Positions 24,903 to 34,542 of a DNA stretch of 64,000 bases are shown one piece after another (positions within the stretch are counted from its first letter, which is position 1; the number at the start of each line of letters is the position of its first letter). The notes under the pieces are model-generated. The model was not told the DNA's origin and made no database searches. It saw nothing but the letters and a program-made list of their open reading frames with translations. Both the position numbers and the translations under genes were made by a program. This DNA is from Thermoproteota archaeon (GTDB lineage: Archaea; Thermoproteota; Thermoprotei_A; Sulfolobales; Ignisphaeraceae): the NCBI GenBank assembly GCA_030550585.1, contig JAUQPB010000001.1, positions 434,001 to 498,000 on the forward strand. The letters run 5' to 3'.

Positions 24903-26834
24903 CTACATGTTGTAGGCAAGTGTGTATGAGTCTAGGATGTTTGGTGTGACAACTGCTATATCTCCTAGTCCAAGGAACTTTCTTCTCTTTTCAATCTCGT
25001 TAGCAAGACTTGCCACAGCATTTTTCTCTCCATGCACTAAAACAATTTTTGTTGGCTTTGGCTGCACATGCCTGAGGTAGTCGAGGAGCTGGTGCCTATC
25101 TGAGTGTCCTGAGAAGCCATCTATAGTATATACCTGCATCTTCACCCTCAGTATCTCTACCTTTCCCTTCTCATTCACAAACGCTATTTCTCTAGCACCA
25201 TCTCTTATTCTCCTGCCGAGAGTGCCCTCAACCTGGTAGTTAACAAAGATCATGCTGTTATTTGGATTTGGGGCCATGAGCTTGAAATACTCTACAGCAG
25301 GCCCACCTGTAAGCATTCCAGAAGACGCTATTATTATTGCTGGCTGTGGAGACTCTACAATCTCTGTTCTAGGCTCTCTACCCTCTAGCCTAACAAACGT
25401 CTCGTAATCGAATGGGTTTTCACCGTTTCTAAGCCTTCTTCCAAGATCTTTTGATAAGAGGTCTGGGTAGGCAGTATGTATTGCTGTGACCTCGTGTATC
25501 ATACCCTCTATGTAAACAGGTATCTTCGGTATCCTCCCCTGTTTCATGGCATCTGCCAGAATAACCATTATCTCTTGTGCTCTGCCAACGCTTAGAGTTG
25601 GTATTAGGACTTTGCCACCCTTGTTATAGGTTTCAAGAACTATTTTCAGCAGCTCGTTTTCAGCCTCTTCTCTCTTCGGCTGGTCAGTTGCTCCATAGGT
25701 GCTCTCCATTATTATTGTGTCAACACGTGGAAATTCATAGTCTGCTCTGTCTAGGAGCCTTGTCCTACCAAATTTCAGGTCTCCTGTGTAGACAATGTTG
25801 TGGAATCCGTTGCCTATGTGCAGATGCACTATCGCCGAGCCTAGTATGTGTCCCGCGTTATAGAGTGTGAGTCTTATGTCTGGAGCTATATCTGTTACAA
25901 CATTGTATTTGAGGGTTACTGTATGTAGAAGCATTTTCTCCACATCTCTCAGGCTAAATGGTGGTTCCACACCCTCTCTCTCTGTTATCTCTAGAAAGTC
26001 TTTGAGTAGAAGTGTTGTCAGATCCCTTGTCGCTTCCGTCATGTACACAGCTCCTTTGAATCCATATTTGAATAGATATGGTACAAGGCCAGCGTGGTCT
26101 AGGTGAGCGTGGGTCACTATAACGGCGTCTATATCGCTTGGGTCAATTCCTATGAGATCTATTCTTGGGAATGCATTTGGTGAGAGCCCTCTCCCAGGGT
26201 TTAGCCCAAAATCTAGCAGGATCTTGCTTTCAGCAGTCTCTACAAGTATGGCAGATCTTCCAACCTCTTGTGCTGCTCCAAGAAATGTTAGCCTCACATA
26301 GTTGTTCCCATTTTTTGCCAGTAGAACATCTCTGTGTATAGCCTCTCCCAGTTCTCTCAAAAACTTTAGCCTATAGCCACTCTCGGCTAGGTAACCCCTC
26401 ATAATCTCCTCGTAGATTCTAGACCTCATTGGAGGGGATCTAATTATCTTTGGTCTCCAGCCTGTGTGGACAAGAATTTGATTTGCTTTTTCCTCAACAA
26501 CCTGTGGGTTTCTAGCCTTTATAACAACCTCCCCGAGAACATCATCAAGCTCAACGCTCTCTATACCGGCTTCTGCTGGGACAACACTCTTTATATATTC
26601 TATAACATCTTTCTGAGGCTTTCTAATAGACGGGTCTGTTCTAATAACAATTCTCTTCTTTATTAGCTTAGCAATCTGCGAAACAATCTCTCCTTGCTCC
26701 AACAGAAACTGAGGATTCTTAACATAGACAGCTATTTCAGGCCCTTCAAACTCTAGCCTTGTCAGCTGTGCTGTTGGTGGCATCATCTTAAATATTACTG
26801 ATCTTATGTAGGAAAGGTCTATGTTAAAGCTCAT
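24903..26834 (-). CDS. fttA: FttA / aCPSF1 ribonuclease, archaeal transcription termination factor
   Basis: A KH-domain beta-CASP metallo-beta-lactamase ribonuclease that cleaves nascent RNA and terminates transcription. Two KH domains span about residues 1-150. The metallo-beta-lactamase motifs are LDFGLNPG, THAHLDHAG (about 240-248) and YTGDLKFG, and the beta-CASP part includes IMESTYGATDQPK, ASSGMLTGGPAVEYF and GFSGHSDRHQLLDYL near the end. It has 643 residues, standard length. Its start overlaps the stop of psmB by four bases (ATGA), a conserved archaeal pairing that suggests coupled translation. Confidence 0.96.
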   Translation of the reverse strand: MSFNIDLSYIRSVIFKMMPPTAQLTRLEFEGPEIAVYVKNPQFLLEQGEIVSQIAKLIKKRIVIRTDPSIRKPQKDVIEYIKSVVPAEAGIESVELDDVLGEVVIKARNPQVVEEKANQILVHTGWRPKIIRSPPMRSRIYEEIMRGYLAESGYRLKFLRELGEAIHRDVLLAKNGNNYVRLTFLGAAQEVGRSAILVETAESKILLDFGLNPGRGLSPNAFPRIDLIGIDPSDIDAVIVTHAHLDHAGLVPYLFKYGFKGAVYMTEATRDLTTLLLKDFLEITEREGVEPPFSLRDVEKMLLHTVTLKYNVVTDIAPDIRLTLYNAGHILGSAIVHLHIGNGFHNIVYTGDLKFGRTRLLDRADYEFPRVDTIIMESTYGATDQPKREEAENELLKIVLETYNKGGKVLIPTLSVGRAQEIMVILADAMKQGRIPKIPVYIEGMIHEVTAIHTAYPDLLSKDLGRRLRNGENPFDYETFVRLEGREPRTEIVESPQPAIIIASSGMLTGGPAVEYFKLMAPNPNNSMIFVNYQVEGTLGRRIRDGAREIAFVNEKGKVEILRVKMQVYTIDGFSGHSDRHQLLDYLRHVQPKPTKIVLVHGEKNAVASLANEIEKRRKFLGLGDIAVVTPNILDSYTLAYNM

Positions 26835-27526
26835 GACATTGATCTACCGAGTAACTTTCTAATATCATCTACAGTATATGTTATCTCCCTGTAGAAGTCC
26901 CTGCCTATGACAACAACATCAACGCCAATACCACCTGTAAAAACATCTCTTGCAATAGCTGTTGCAACAGCTTTGACAGCTAGCTTTATTGAGTTCTCCA
27001 AATCTAAATCAGGGCTGTACTCAGCCTCTATAATCCCAATAGCCGTTGGGGATCCTGATCCCGTGGCTGTGAACTTCTCTTCTGTAACATCTCCATAGGG
27101 TTCTATGCCAAATATTTTAGGTCCTTCGTAGTAGTCGTATCCCCCTAGAATGAGCTGTACAATAAATGGAAAGTACTTGTACTCATTTAGTATTAAGCCT
27201 AGTAGAGACGCCATGCTCTTGAGGGGCATCGGCCTATTATTAAGTATTTGGTAGTATGTCGCCTCAGCCCTTATATAATCTGCTAGAGCTTGGGCATCTG
27301 CAACAAGCCCTGCGACAGTCATGGCAACCCTGTCATTGATTCTAACAATCTTCCTAACATTCTTGTGTGCAACATATATCCCTGCAGTAGCCTTCTTATC
27401 AGATGCAAGCACAACATAATCTTTGAACGCTATGCCAACAGTTGTTGTGCCTTTGTACACCTTCTCTATAATCTCCTCCAGCATTTTACTGTTTCGATAT
27501 TGGCTTCTCAGATCATTATAATACAT
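26831..27526 (-). CDS. psmB: Proteasome subunit beta
   Basis: This is the catalytic subunit of the 20S proteasome. Autoprocessing before the first threonine of TTTVGIAFKDYVVLASDKKATAG (about residue 27 of the preprotein from 27526) exposes the active-site Thr; the Lys in SDKKATAG and the Asp and Ser regions (GSGSPTAIG) are present. The ATG at 27526 follows a GGAAAGGG and gives a short propeptide of about 26 residues. A GTG six codons earlier (27544) is possible. It overlaps fttA by four bases. Crenarchaea usually have two beta paralogues; only one is here. Confidence 0.94.
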   Translation of the reverse strand: MYYNDLRSQYRNSKMLEEIIEKVYKGTTTVGIAFKDYVVLASDKKATAGIYVAHKNVRKIVRINDRVAMTVAGLVADAQALADYIRAEATYYQILNNRPMPLKSMASLLGLILNEYKYFPFIVQLILGGYDYYEGPKIFGIEPYGDVTEEKFTATGSGSPTAIGIIEAEYSPDLDLENSIKLAVKAVATAIARDVFTGGIGVDVVVIGRDFYREITYTVDDIRKLLGRSMS

Positions 27527-27627
27527 TTTCAAAACCCTTTCCACTTAGAAAGGTTTTTAGCAAACAGTTGTACAGCATTTTTCTTATTGAAAAGCTTAAT
27601 AAGTTTCTATGCGCTCAAAAGATCTTG

Positions 27628-28695
27628 GTGTTTCCTCTGTCGAATCTGCATGAGATATCACTGCCCAAGAAGTTTGTCATTGGCGTCGATGTTATTGAGA
27701 AAGCCTCTGAGTATATACTGGCCGTAATCCCCTGTTCAAAGGCTTTGATTGTTACCGGCTCTGGAGACACCCTCAAATATGCTCGCATTGTTTCTGATGA
27801 TCTTAGAGAGGCTGGTGTAGAGACGTGGATAATATCTGTAAAGTCGTCTACTATGGAGGAGGTTGATAGGGTGGTTAAAGTGGCTCAGGAAACTGGGGCA
27901 GAGGCTTTCATTGGCGTGGGTGGTGGAAAGGCTATTGACGTGGCTAAATACGCTTCGCATATGGTTGAAAAACCTTTTGTCAGCGTTCCAACAGCTCCCT
28001 CGCACGATGGGATAGCATCTCCATTTGCATCTATAAAAAACTCTGGCAGGGTCACCTCTGTAAAGGCGTCTACACCAGTTCTTGTAATAGCCGATGTCTC
28101 AGTAATGGCGAAGGCCCCTAGAAGAAACATTATTGCTGGCTGTGGAGACCTTATCGGAAAGTTTTCAGCTGTTTTGGATTGGAGGCTTGCCCACAGGCTG
28201 AAGGGGGAGTACTACGGCGATTACGCAGCATCTCTATCCCTTCTATCAGCAAAACACATCGTGAAATACAGCGAGATGTTTAGCGCTAGGCAGATACCGT
28301 TAGAGGCTGTGAGGGTTCTTGTAGAGGCTCTGATAAGCAGCGGCATTGCAATGGCTATAGCAGGCTCCACCAGACCTGCTAGCGGTTCTGAGCATCTCAT
28401 AGCCCATGCCATAGATGTTGTAGCCAATTTCCCAGCCCTTCACGGTGAGGAAGTGGGTATTGGGAGTCTGATAGCATTATATCTCCATGGAAAGAACTGG
28501 AGAAGTATTAGGAGGATACTAAGCGAGATGGGGGCGCCAACGAAAATATCGCAGATAAATGTCTCTAGAGAACAGATGGTGAAGGCACTCACAATAGCCC
28601 ATACAATTAGGCCTGAGAGGTATACTATATTAGGTGAAAAAGGGTTTAGCGAAGAGGCTGCAGAGAGAATAATAGATGTGTTAGAGCTTGACTAG
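27628..28695 (+). CDS. egsA: sn-Glycerol-1-phosphate dehydrogenase
   Basis: EgsA reduces dihydroxyacetone phosphate to sn-glycerol 1-phosphate, setting archaeal lipid stereochemistry. The nucleotide-binding region (GVETWIISVKSS, then FIGVGGGKAIDVAKYAS at about residues 95-111) and the zinc-binding catalytic segment GCGDLIGKFSAVLDWRLAHR are typical. Two more metal ligands lie in SGSEHLIAHAID and FPALHGEEVGIG. I start at the GTG at 27628 (about 355 residues), which suits the family. A TATA-like ttaataag at 27594-27600 about 25-30 bases upstream would make the mRNA nearly leaderless. An upstream TTG at 27568 gives an atypical N-terminus. Confidence 0.93.
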   Translation: MFPLSNLHEISLPKKFVIGVDVIEKASEYILAVIPCSKALIVTGSGDTLKYARIVSDDLREAGVETWIISVKSSTMEEVDRVVKVAQETGAEAFIGVGGGKAIDVAKYASHMVEKPFVSVPTAPSHDGIASPFASIKNSGRVTSVKASTPVLVIADVSVMAKAPRRNIIAGCGDLIGKFSAVLDWRLAHRLKGEYYGDYAASLSLLSAKHIVKYSEMFSARQIPLEAVRVLVEALISSGIAMAIAGSTRPASGSEHLIAHAIDVVANFPALHGEEVGIGSLIALYLHGKNWRSIRRILSEMGAPTKISQINVSREQMVKALTIAHTIRPERYTILGEKGFSEEAAERIIDVLELD

Positions 28696-28714
28696 CACAA
28701 AAGGTTTTTGAACA

Positions 28715-29443
28715 TTATTCAGCTTTTTGGCTCTGGGCTACTGCTTCAGCGGACCTCTCAAATCTCTCCACATAGACAACAGTATTATATTTCCCTATGA
28801 ATCTATATATCTCCTCAGCAACAATAGCTTTAACCAGTTGCAGGTCCCTGTCAAGCAGTATCTCCTTTGGAATTTCTATAGTAACACTATTGCTGTTCTG
28901 GTCTATAGACACATTGAATCTTTCTACTGGCACCCTCCTATACCTTCTATGAAGCAAATGCTTTATCTTCTCAGCATCGTCTTCTACAACCTTAACTATC
29001 TTGTATGTGCACAAAAGGGTTTTCCCCGCCAGCGGATGGTTAAAGTCTATGAGTACCCTACCACCTGTAACAGCCTTTACAATCCCTATCTGTCCATTCA
29101 ACTCAACTGTTTTTCCAACCTCTGGAACGATGTTGTTCTTTAGCAGCTCTCTCATACCAACAATCTTAACTTTTGAGGGGTCTCTAACACCATAAGCCTT
29201 CTCGGGTGGAACCTCCACTTGTAGCTCTTTCCCAACCTCTCCAAAGTTTTCTATGTGCTCCTCAAGCCCTTGTATAATCCTGTTCTCACCAACTATAACA
29301 AGCAGAGGTTCATAGATTCTATCAGCCTCATACCTATTCTCCTTCTTAGCAATTTCCTCAATTGTTGTCTCAATAAGCTCTCCTGTCTCCTTAGCCCTTA
29401 TCACATAGTCTACCAAAATGAAGCTGTTTTTGGGTATAGCCAT
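28715..29443 (-). CDS. FKBP-type peptidyl-prolyl isomerase (SlyD-like)
   Basis: This is a cytoplasmic folding helper that isomerises Xaa-Pro bonds. The FKBP domain opens with NSFILVDYVIRAKETGELIETT, followed by EPLLVIVGENRIIQGLEEHIENF (about residues 45-67). The inserted-in-flap region occupies about 80-150 with VEVPPEKAYGVRDPSKVKIV. The C-terminal half is an additional alpha/beta domain typical of long archaeal FKBPs. About 242 residues. The ATG at 29443 follows GGGTG; a GTG at 29455 is less likely. Confidence 0.9.
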   Translation of the reverse strand: MAIPKNSFILVDYVIRAKETGELIETTIEEIAKKENRYEADRIYEPLLVIVGENRIIQGLEEHIENFGEVGKELQVEVPPEKAYGVRDPSKVKIVGMRELLKNNIVPEVGKTVELNGQIGIVKAVTGGRVLIDFNHPLAGKTLLCTYKIVKVVEDDAEKIKHLLHRRYRRVPVERFNVSIDQNSNSVTIEIPKEILLDRDLQLVKAIVAEEIYRFIGKYNTVVYVERFERSAEAVAQSQKAE

Positions 29444-29513
29444 GTGGTTTAGCACCCTCGGCTAGTCTAAGCCTTTTTAACGAAAAGGTAAAAAAGCTGT
29501 TATCAAACACGCT

Positions 29514-30107
29514 ATGCGAAGGTGTTCACCATTGCTGGAGGTAGAGGTAAAGCTTAGGGTGGGTAACCTAGAAGAGATAGAGAAGAGGCTACTCGATCTC
29601 GGGGCAAAGCTTATCGATATAGTCAACGAAACTGACTACTATGTTGATCTGAGGCCATGCATAGATTTGAGGTCTAAGGACATGGCCTTGAGAATCAGAG
29701 AGTCGATGAGTCTTCTAAGCAATTCTAGAAGATGTGAGCTCACCTTCAAGGGCAGCAGGATAGGTGGCTATCCAAAGGCTAGAAAAGAGATTGTTGTTGA
29801 GGTAGATAGTGCTGAAAAGCTTCTAGAGATATTCAAGGACCTCGGATTCTCAAAGACTTACACAGTCTCTAAAAGCAGAAGGATATACAGACTCGGGAGC
29901 TTCAAGATATTTCTAGACAATGTGAAGGAGCTTGGAAGCTTCATCGAGATAGAGGCCGACAACCCAGAGCCTCAAAGCCTAGATACTCTAGCCAGTGAAA
30001 TGAAGAGGCTTTTATCAGCTATAGGAGTTTTTGGAGAGCCTGAAGAGAAAACCTATTTGGAGATGTTATTAGAGAAAAAGGGTTTGGATCAAAAATATTT
30101 TGATTAA
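29514..30107 (+). CDS. CYTH-domain phosphatase/cyclase
   Basis: This is a CYTH (CyaB-thiamine triphosphatase) family protein binding triphosphate substrates inside a beta tunnel. The hallmark ExExK is in LEVEVKLRVG at about residues 8-17. Further tunnel residues appear in ALRIRESM, CELTFKGSRIGG and RKEIVVEVDS. It has 197 residues. Archaeal members may act as triphosphatases or adenylate cyclases, and the substrate cannot be read from sequence. It is monocistronic, with divergent FKBP upstream. Confidence 0.85.
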   Translation: MRRCSPLLEVEVKLRVGNLEEIEKRLLDLGAKLIDIVNETDYYVDLRPCIDLRSKDMALRIRESMSLLSNSRRCELTFKGSRIGGYPKARKEIVVEVDSAEKLLEIFKDLGFSKTYTVSKSRRIYRLGSFKIFLDNVKELGSFIEIEADNPEPQSLDTLASEMKRLLSAIGVFGEPEEKTYLEMLLEKKGLDQKYFD

Positions 30108-30127
30108 AAATTGTTTTTGCCGTTGGT

Positions 30128-33100
30128 TTACGCAGCTAGCTTTCTACCAAGCTGTATAGCTGCGTAGATAGATGTCGCAGCTGCTATTAGTGCCAGCACA
30201 AGTGTTATTATGATGTATGTCTGCAGAGTTGATGTTGCAGAGTCTACCTTTTTAGATAAGTCGCCGGAGGCAGAGTCAATCTTACTTGATACAGCATCGA
30301 CCTTGCCTGAGACTGTGTCAACCTTTGAACCAACACCGTTTATAGCATTTGCCAAGTTGCTTGCAACGCTATCGACTTTAGAGGCCACGTTGTCAACCTT
30401 TGAAGAGACGCTGTTCACAGCACCTGTCAGTGAGTCTACCTTGCTGTTGAGCGTTGATACAGCAGAGCTTATAGAGTCTACCTTACTGCTCAAACCAGTT
30501 AGCTGCTGTACAGCTGAGTTCACACCATTTATAGCATCTTGTAGTAGTTTTGATATTGCAGAGTCGAGTGTTGATACCTTGGATGATATGTCGCTTACAG
30601 CACTTGAAATGCTGTCAACCTTGCTAGATAGCGAATCGACCTTGGATGAAACAGCACCAACAGCATTGCTAACAGCGTCTACTTTGTTGCCAACAGATGT
30701 TACAGCACTTGTTATAGCTGACTGGGCAGAGTCTATCTTCTTGCTAATACTGTCAAACCCAGATGAAACAGCCGAGTTCAGTTGCTGTAGCGTTGATGAG
30801 ATGGCAGTTAGAGTTGCCTTGGCATCGCTAACAGCTGATGAAACAGCCGACAACTGGTTGCTCAAGCTATTCACCGCATTGTTGAAGTAGTCCTTATCGA
30901 CAAGTCTGCTAACATTGTTTATCACATATACGTAGCCTGGCATTGTAGAGCTCGGTTGAGTAGCACCTGGCAACACATATAGCAAGCTAAATGCATATGC
31001 ACCAGGCTCTAGCACTGGTACGTAGATTCCCGGTGTTATTTGAGGTGATAATGTGTTTATCAAGACACCTCTGTTGTCTGAGCCCCATCTCTGCACTTGT
31101 AGATTCAGCGAGTATCCAGCATCTGTATTGTTTATGAGCATTGCTAGCACTGATGCACCCGGTGGGAACCCTGTTCCAATCACCCTCACAATGCCTTGTC
31201 CAACCAGAATAGGCACAATGTCCTTATTCAGATCTAGTAGCAGTAGCTTCGGGACTACTTGTGGATATACAGGTGATGTATCGCTTCCAAGGAATGTTGT
31301 TCCGTTGTAGAACATTGTAACATAGATTGTTCCGCTAACACTGCCAACAGCAAAGAGCTGGTACGTGCCTTGCGGAACTGTTGGCACAACAAAGTCTATT
31401 GTAGCTGTTGATCCATTTGCTATAAAGCTCTTTACCGTGATATTGCCGAAGTATATGGTAACAAGCTCTCCATTCGATAAACCAGATAGTGTAACTCTTA
31501 TGATATCTCCTAGATAGTCGCATCTACCTCCATATGTAACACACTTGTCACAGTAGCTTAGCCCAACAACAGTCTCTGGACATGGGCATGCCACAATTCT
31601 CTGGTTGTTGTAGCCTGCACTAACCTTTGGCTCCACCTTTGCTGGTGGTGTGAATGGCGGTGGATAGACTATCGACCAATAGGCCTTAGCACCTATTATT
31701 ACAGCTAGTGAGTATTCATAGCCCCATGCATCTACACCCCATATGTAGTGTACGCCAAAGGATGCATCGCTTGGTATGACCACTTGGAATGTTGCGTTAC
31801 CATCTTTGCCTAAGGACACTGTTGTCAGTTTTAGTATTTTCTCCCAGTAAACATTCAAAGTATTGTATCCTGGGTAGCCCCATGCAGAGCCGGGTCCATA
31901 GCCATAAGCAGCAATTGTTACGGTATCGCCAGGCTTTATAATGCCTGTTGGCCATACAAGCACTAGCAAGGGCCTTACAATGTAGTATGTGTTCCTAAAT
32001 GTGAACGAAGGTCCTGTTGTTGGCTGTCCAGTTACTGTCAGGCTAGCAGTTTGTGTACTTGCATTGTAGCTCCAAGACACAGTCCAGCTAATGCTAGCAT
32101 CACTAAAAGTCAAAGCTGCAATGCTAACTACTGTACCTGAAACACTCATGTTAGTTGGATACACATAGAAACTCTTGATGGTTTTGCCTGTATCGGCATT
32201 TGTATACGTTATTGTTAGGTTGGCTGCCGATATGCTAAGACCCCATTGCTTTAGTTCTAGGAATATGTAGTTACTGTAGTTGTAGAATGTTGCCCAATAC
32301 ATGTATTGGCCGGGTGTTGTGGGTGCGGCAAGGGTATAGTTTGTGGGATATATGTTGAATGATATGTTTGCGGTGTATGCATTGTAGTAGCTGTTGTAGG
32401 ATGTATTTGCTAGAGCGGTGAACATCTGTACTGGTGTGGCAGGTGTTATATTGTATAGTGAGAATCTTGTATGATTACCTTCTAGGTTGGCTGCAAGCAT
32501 GTACTTCTTTCCAGCATATGTTATGTTGATTCTCAGAACATCGCTCTTTGTGTATGACATTGCCGTTGTCTGCCTTATATAATCTAGTGTTCCACTTACA
32601 TAGGATGTTGCTGTTATAGATGCTCTTGTCCCAAGAGCGTTATATATAGCGCTCTGGCTTATTACAACAGTTCCTTGCGAACCCAAGGCAAATGATGATG
32701 TGTTAGATAGTGTTTGTGGCTTAGGAGTCTCGAAGACTATTGGTACGTATAGACCAGCCGTCATATTGGTTCTCAAATACTGTGCTAGGTTGGATAAGGT
32801 GAAGTGTCCGTAGCTATCCGTTGTTGTAAGACCTCCAGATGCTGTGAAGTTGTATTTAACATTTGTGAAGTTGATGTTCCAAAGAGTAATCTTTAGTATA
32901 GTTACATTGGGGTCGAAGCCATATCCCGTAATGTTTATGTTTTGCAACTCGCATACGCTACCATCGCATCTGCCATTACCTTCTTTTGGCGATATAATGA
33001 CTTGTGGAATTATTGATAGGGTTCCGTTCCTTGCCATAGCTACGTTGGTTGCGGAGGCTATGCCAGCAACTGTGTAGGTTCCTTTTGGAAGACCATATCC

Positions 33101-33721
33101 TGTTAATGTGACTAGGTCAACCTTCGTTGATGCTGTTCCATTGTTTGCAACAGGTAGAGATGTGGTATAGGTTGCTGTTATTGGTCCTTTGAATAGTATC
33201 TGTGTTATTGTATCATTTGGTATATAGCCATAGAATGAGATAGTTACATTAATGTGTTTTCCAAAGGCATCGACGTTGGCAGTTTCTATTGGTGATACAA
33301 CGACTTTTGGTACTATTGAAACCATTTGTGTCCTTAGTATTCCAAGAGCTTCTACACCTACCCATAGATCTAGCATGCCATCTCCATTGCTGTCTATAGC
33401 ACCTGTTAGATTGAGTGGGAGTGTTAGGCTAACTGTGTATTGGCCTGGTGATGGGGGTACGAACCATGTTGATACCCATTTGGTGCTGCAATTACTATCG
33501 GCACAGAGGTATACATTGACTGTTGTGGACATATCAACCTTTATTGTTATTGTTACTGGCTCTCCGGGAACCGCTATCCCAGTTCCTGCTGATGATGATA
33601 CGCTGACTATTGTTGCTACAACAAGTTGTTGTGCTTGTATTGGTGCTATCGATAATATTAGTGGTATTAGGAATAGTATTGCTATTGTTGTTGAGGCTAT
33701 TGTTCTGAGATTTGGTTTCAT
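30128..33721 (-). CDS. Large surface protein with coiled-coil stalk and membrane anchor (S-layer-like)
   Basis: The 1,197-residue protein from the ATG at 33721, which follows a GGGTGA, has a signal peptide (MKPNLRTIASTTIAIL, then a hydrophobic core, cut near APIQA-QQ). A long ectodomain of beta-rich Ig-like modules has many Asn-x-Ser/Thr sites and three Cys pairs or clusters (LCADSNC, RCDGSVC, and CPCPETVVGLSYCDKC). A Ser/Val/Asp-rich coiled coil of about 200 residues follows, built on VSSKVDS-type heptads, then one transmembrane helix (IIITLVLALIAAATSIYAAI) and a short basic tail. This layout is that of an S-layer anchor or stalk such as SlaB, and probably the main surface protein. Confidence 0.8.
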   Translation of the reverse strand: MKPNLRTIASTTIAILFLIPLILSIAPIQAQQLVVATIVSVSSSAGTGIAVPGEPVTITIKVDMSTTVNVYLCADSNCSTKWVSTWFVPPSPGQYTVSLTLPLNLTGAIDSNGDGMLDLWVGVEALGILRTQMVSIVPKVVVSPIETANVDAFGKHINVTISFYGYIPNDTITQILFKGPITATYTTSLPVANNGTASTKVDLVTLTGYGLPKGTYTVAGIASATNVAMARNGTLSIIPQVIISPKEGNGRCDGSVCELQNINITGYGFDPNVTILKITLWNINFTNVKYNFTASGGLTTTDSYGHFTLSNLAQYLRTNMTAGLYVPIVFETPKPQTLSNTSSFALGSQGTVVISQSAIYNALGTRASITATSYVSGTLDYIRQTTAMSYTKSDVLRINITYAGKKYMLAANLEGNHTRFSLYNITPATPVQMFTALANTSYNSYYNAYTANISFNIYPTNYTLAAPTTPGQYMYWATFYNYSNYIFLELKQWGLSISAANLTITYTNADTGKTIKSFYVYPTNMSVSGTVVSIAALTFSDASISWTVSWSYNASTQTASLTVTGQPTTGPSFTFRNTYYIVRPLLVLVWPTGIIKPGDTVTIAAYGYGPGSAWGYPGYNTLNVYWEKILKLTTVSLGKDGNATFQVVIPSDASFGVHYIWGVDAWGYEYSLAVIIGAKAYWSIVYPPPFTPPAKVEPKVSAGYNNQRIVACPCPETVVGLSYCDKCVTYGGRCDYLGDIIRVTLSGLSNGELVTIYFGNITVKSFIANGSTATIDFVVPTVPQGTYQLFAVGSVSGTIYVTMFYNGTTFLGSDTSPVYPQVVPKLLLLDLNKDIVPILVGQGIVRVIGTGFPPGASVLAMLINNTDAGYSLNLQVQRWGSDNRGVLINTLSPQITPGIYVPVLEPGAYAFSLLYVLPGATQPSSTMPGYVYVINNVSRLVDKDYFNNAVNSLSNQLSAVSSAVSDAKATLTAISSTLQQLNSAVSSGFDSISKKIDSAQSAITSAVTSVGNKVDAVSNAVGAVSSKVDSLSSKVDSISSAVSDISSKVSTLDSAISKLLQDAINGVNSAVQQLTGLSSKVDSISSAVSTLNSKVDSLTGAVNSVSSKVDNVASKVDSVASNLANAINGVGSKVDTVSGKVDAVSSKIDSASGDLSKKVDSATSTLQTYIIITLVLALIAAATSIYAAIQLGRKLAA

Positions 33722-33729
33722 GGATGGGT

Positions 33730-33777
33730 TCACCCACATTCGGTAGAATACTTGCGATGGGCTGGTTTTAAAAGGGT
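33730..33777 (-). promoter_or_regulatory. TATA box and Shine-Dalgarno of the surface-protein gene
   Basis: On the minus strand cccttttaaaacc (33765-33777) is a strong TATA box, placing the transcript start near 33745. GGGTGA at 33730-33735 lies eight bases before the ATG at 33721 and decides the start over the ATG at 33739. Confidence 0.6.
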
Positions 33778-33806
33778 TTTGTCTGCACTGTTTTTGTGGT
33801 GTTGTT

Positions 33807-33843
33807 GTTTCTGTATATAGCTGTCTTGTTTCTGTATACAGCT
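33807..33843. repeat. Tandem 16-bp repeat downstream of the 34462 gene
   Basis: gtttctgtatatagct (33807-33822) recurs with one change at 33828-33843, spaced by five bases. It lies between the stop of the gene at 33848 and the surface-protein promoter, and may be involved in transcript ending. Confidence 0.45.
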
Positions 33844-33847
33844 TTTT

Positions 33848-34462
33848 CTACTGTTTTTGCTGGGCTCTAACAGCGTATATGTCTAGAATTCCTTTGAATA
33901 TGCTTCTCCTCTCGACTCTGTATCCAAATGGCTCTAGCAGGCCCTCTATAAACGTTGATATTAGTTTCATTAGCTCTGCTGGTATTTGTGGAGAGACGCA
34001 TCTAACTCTTATCCCATCCCCCTCGTTCTGTATTACAAGGTCTACGAACTCCCATCTAATCTCCTTTAGTATCTTCTCGAGGTGCTGTATGGTTGATTTG
34101 CTGTCTTTGAAGTTTTCTCTAAATCTAATTGTTATGTATTCTCCGTACCACCTTCCAGCCTCTCTCCACAGCCTTTCAACCTCTTCTAGATCTTTTGGGC
34201 TGAGCTTTGAGGTCATGGCTATCAGAACATCTATTGGTATGAGTGTTTGCCCAGCGCTTCTATTGGCCTTTAGAATCTCGTAGGAGTCTAGAACATCTCT
34301 TAGGGTTACACCCATCGACTCTGCTCTGATGGTCTGCTCAATTATCTCGTTTGTTAGAGAATATAGGGTTGAACCTCTCTTCCTGGCTATGAGGCTGAGA
34401 GAGTTTACAAGGTCTTCTCTTGCAACAAGAACCTTTCTCTTCTGGGATGCCTCAGAGCTCAA
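33848..34462 (-). CDS. Conserved archaeal protein of unknown function
   Basis: This 204-residue protein has an N-terminal ribbon-helix-helix-like segment (KRKVLVAREDLVNSLSLIARKRGSTLYSLTNEIIEQTIRAE), suggesting a DNA-binding or oligomerising domain. A C-terminal alpha/beta domain has GDGIRVRCVSPQIPAELMKLISTFIEGLLEPFGYRVE. I recognise no specific family. It is upstream of the surface-protein gene on the same strand, but an intervening promoter separates them. Confidence 0.6.
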   Translation of the reverse strand: MSSEASQKRKVLVAREDLVNSLSLIARKRGSTLYSLTNEIIEQTIRAESMGVTLRDVLDSYEILKANRSAGQTLIPIDVLIAMTSKLSPKDLEEVERLWREAGRWYGEYITIRFRENFKDSKSTIQHLEKILKEIRWEFVDLVIQNEGDGIRVRCVSPQIPAELMKLISTFIEGLLEPFGYRVERRSIFKGILDIYAVRAQQKQ

Positions 34463-34542
34463 AACTTTTCACTGACAAAAGCTGTTGTTGTGAGGGATAT
34501 AAAGGCTTCTGCAGGTAATACTAGGCGGGCACGCTCATGGCC

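Noticed and set aside
33252-33746. Long antisense frames opposite the surface-protein gene, topoisomerase VI B and other genes
   Set aside because: They mirror the coding pattern of the real genes, lack ribosome-binding sites and family features, and overlap strong genes completely.
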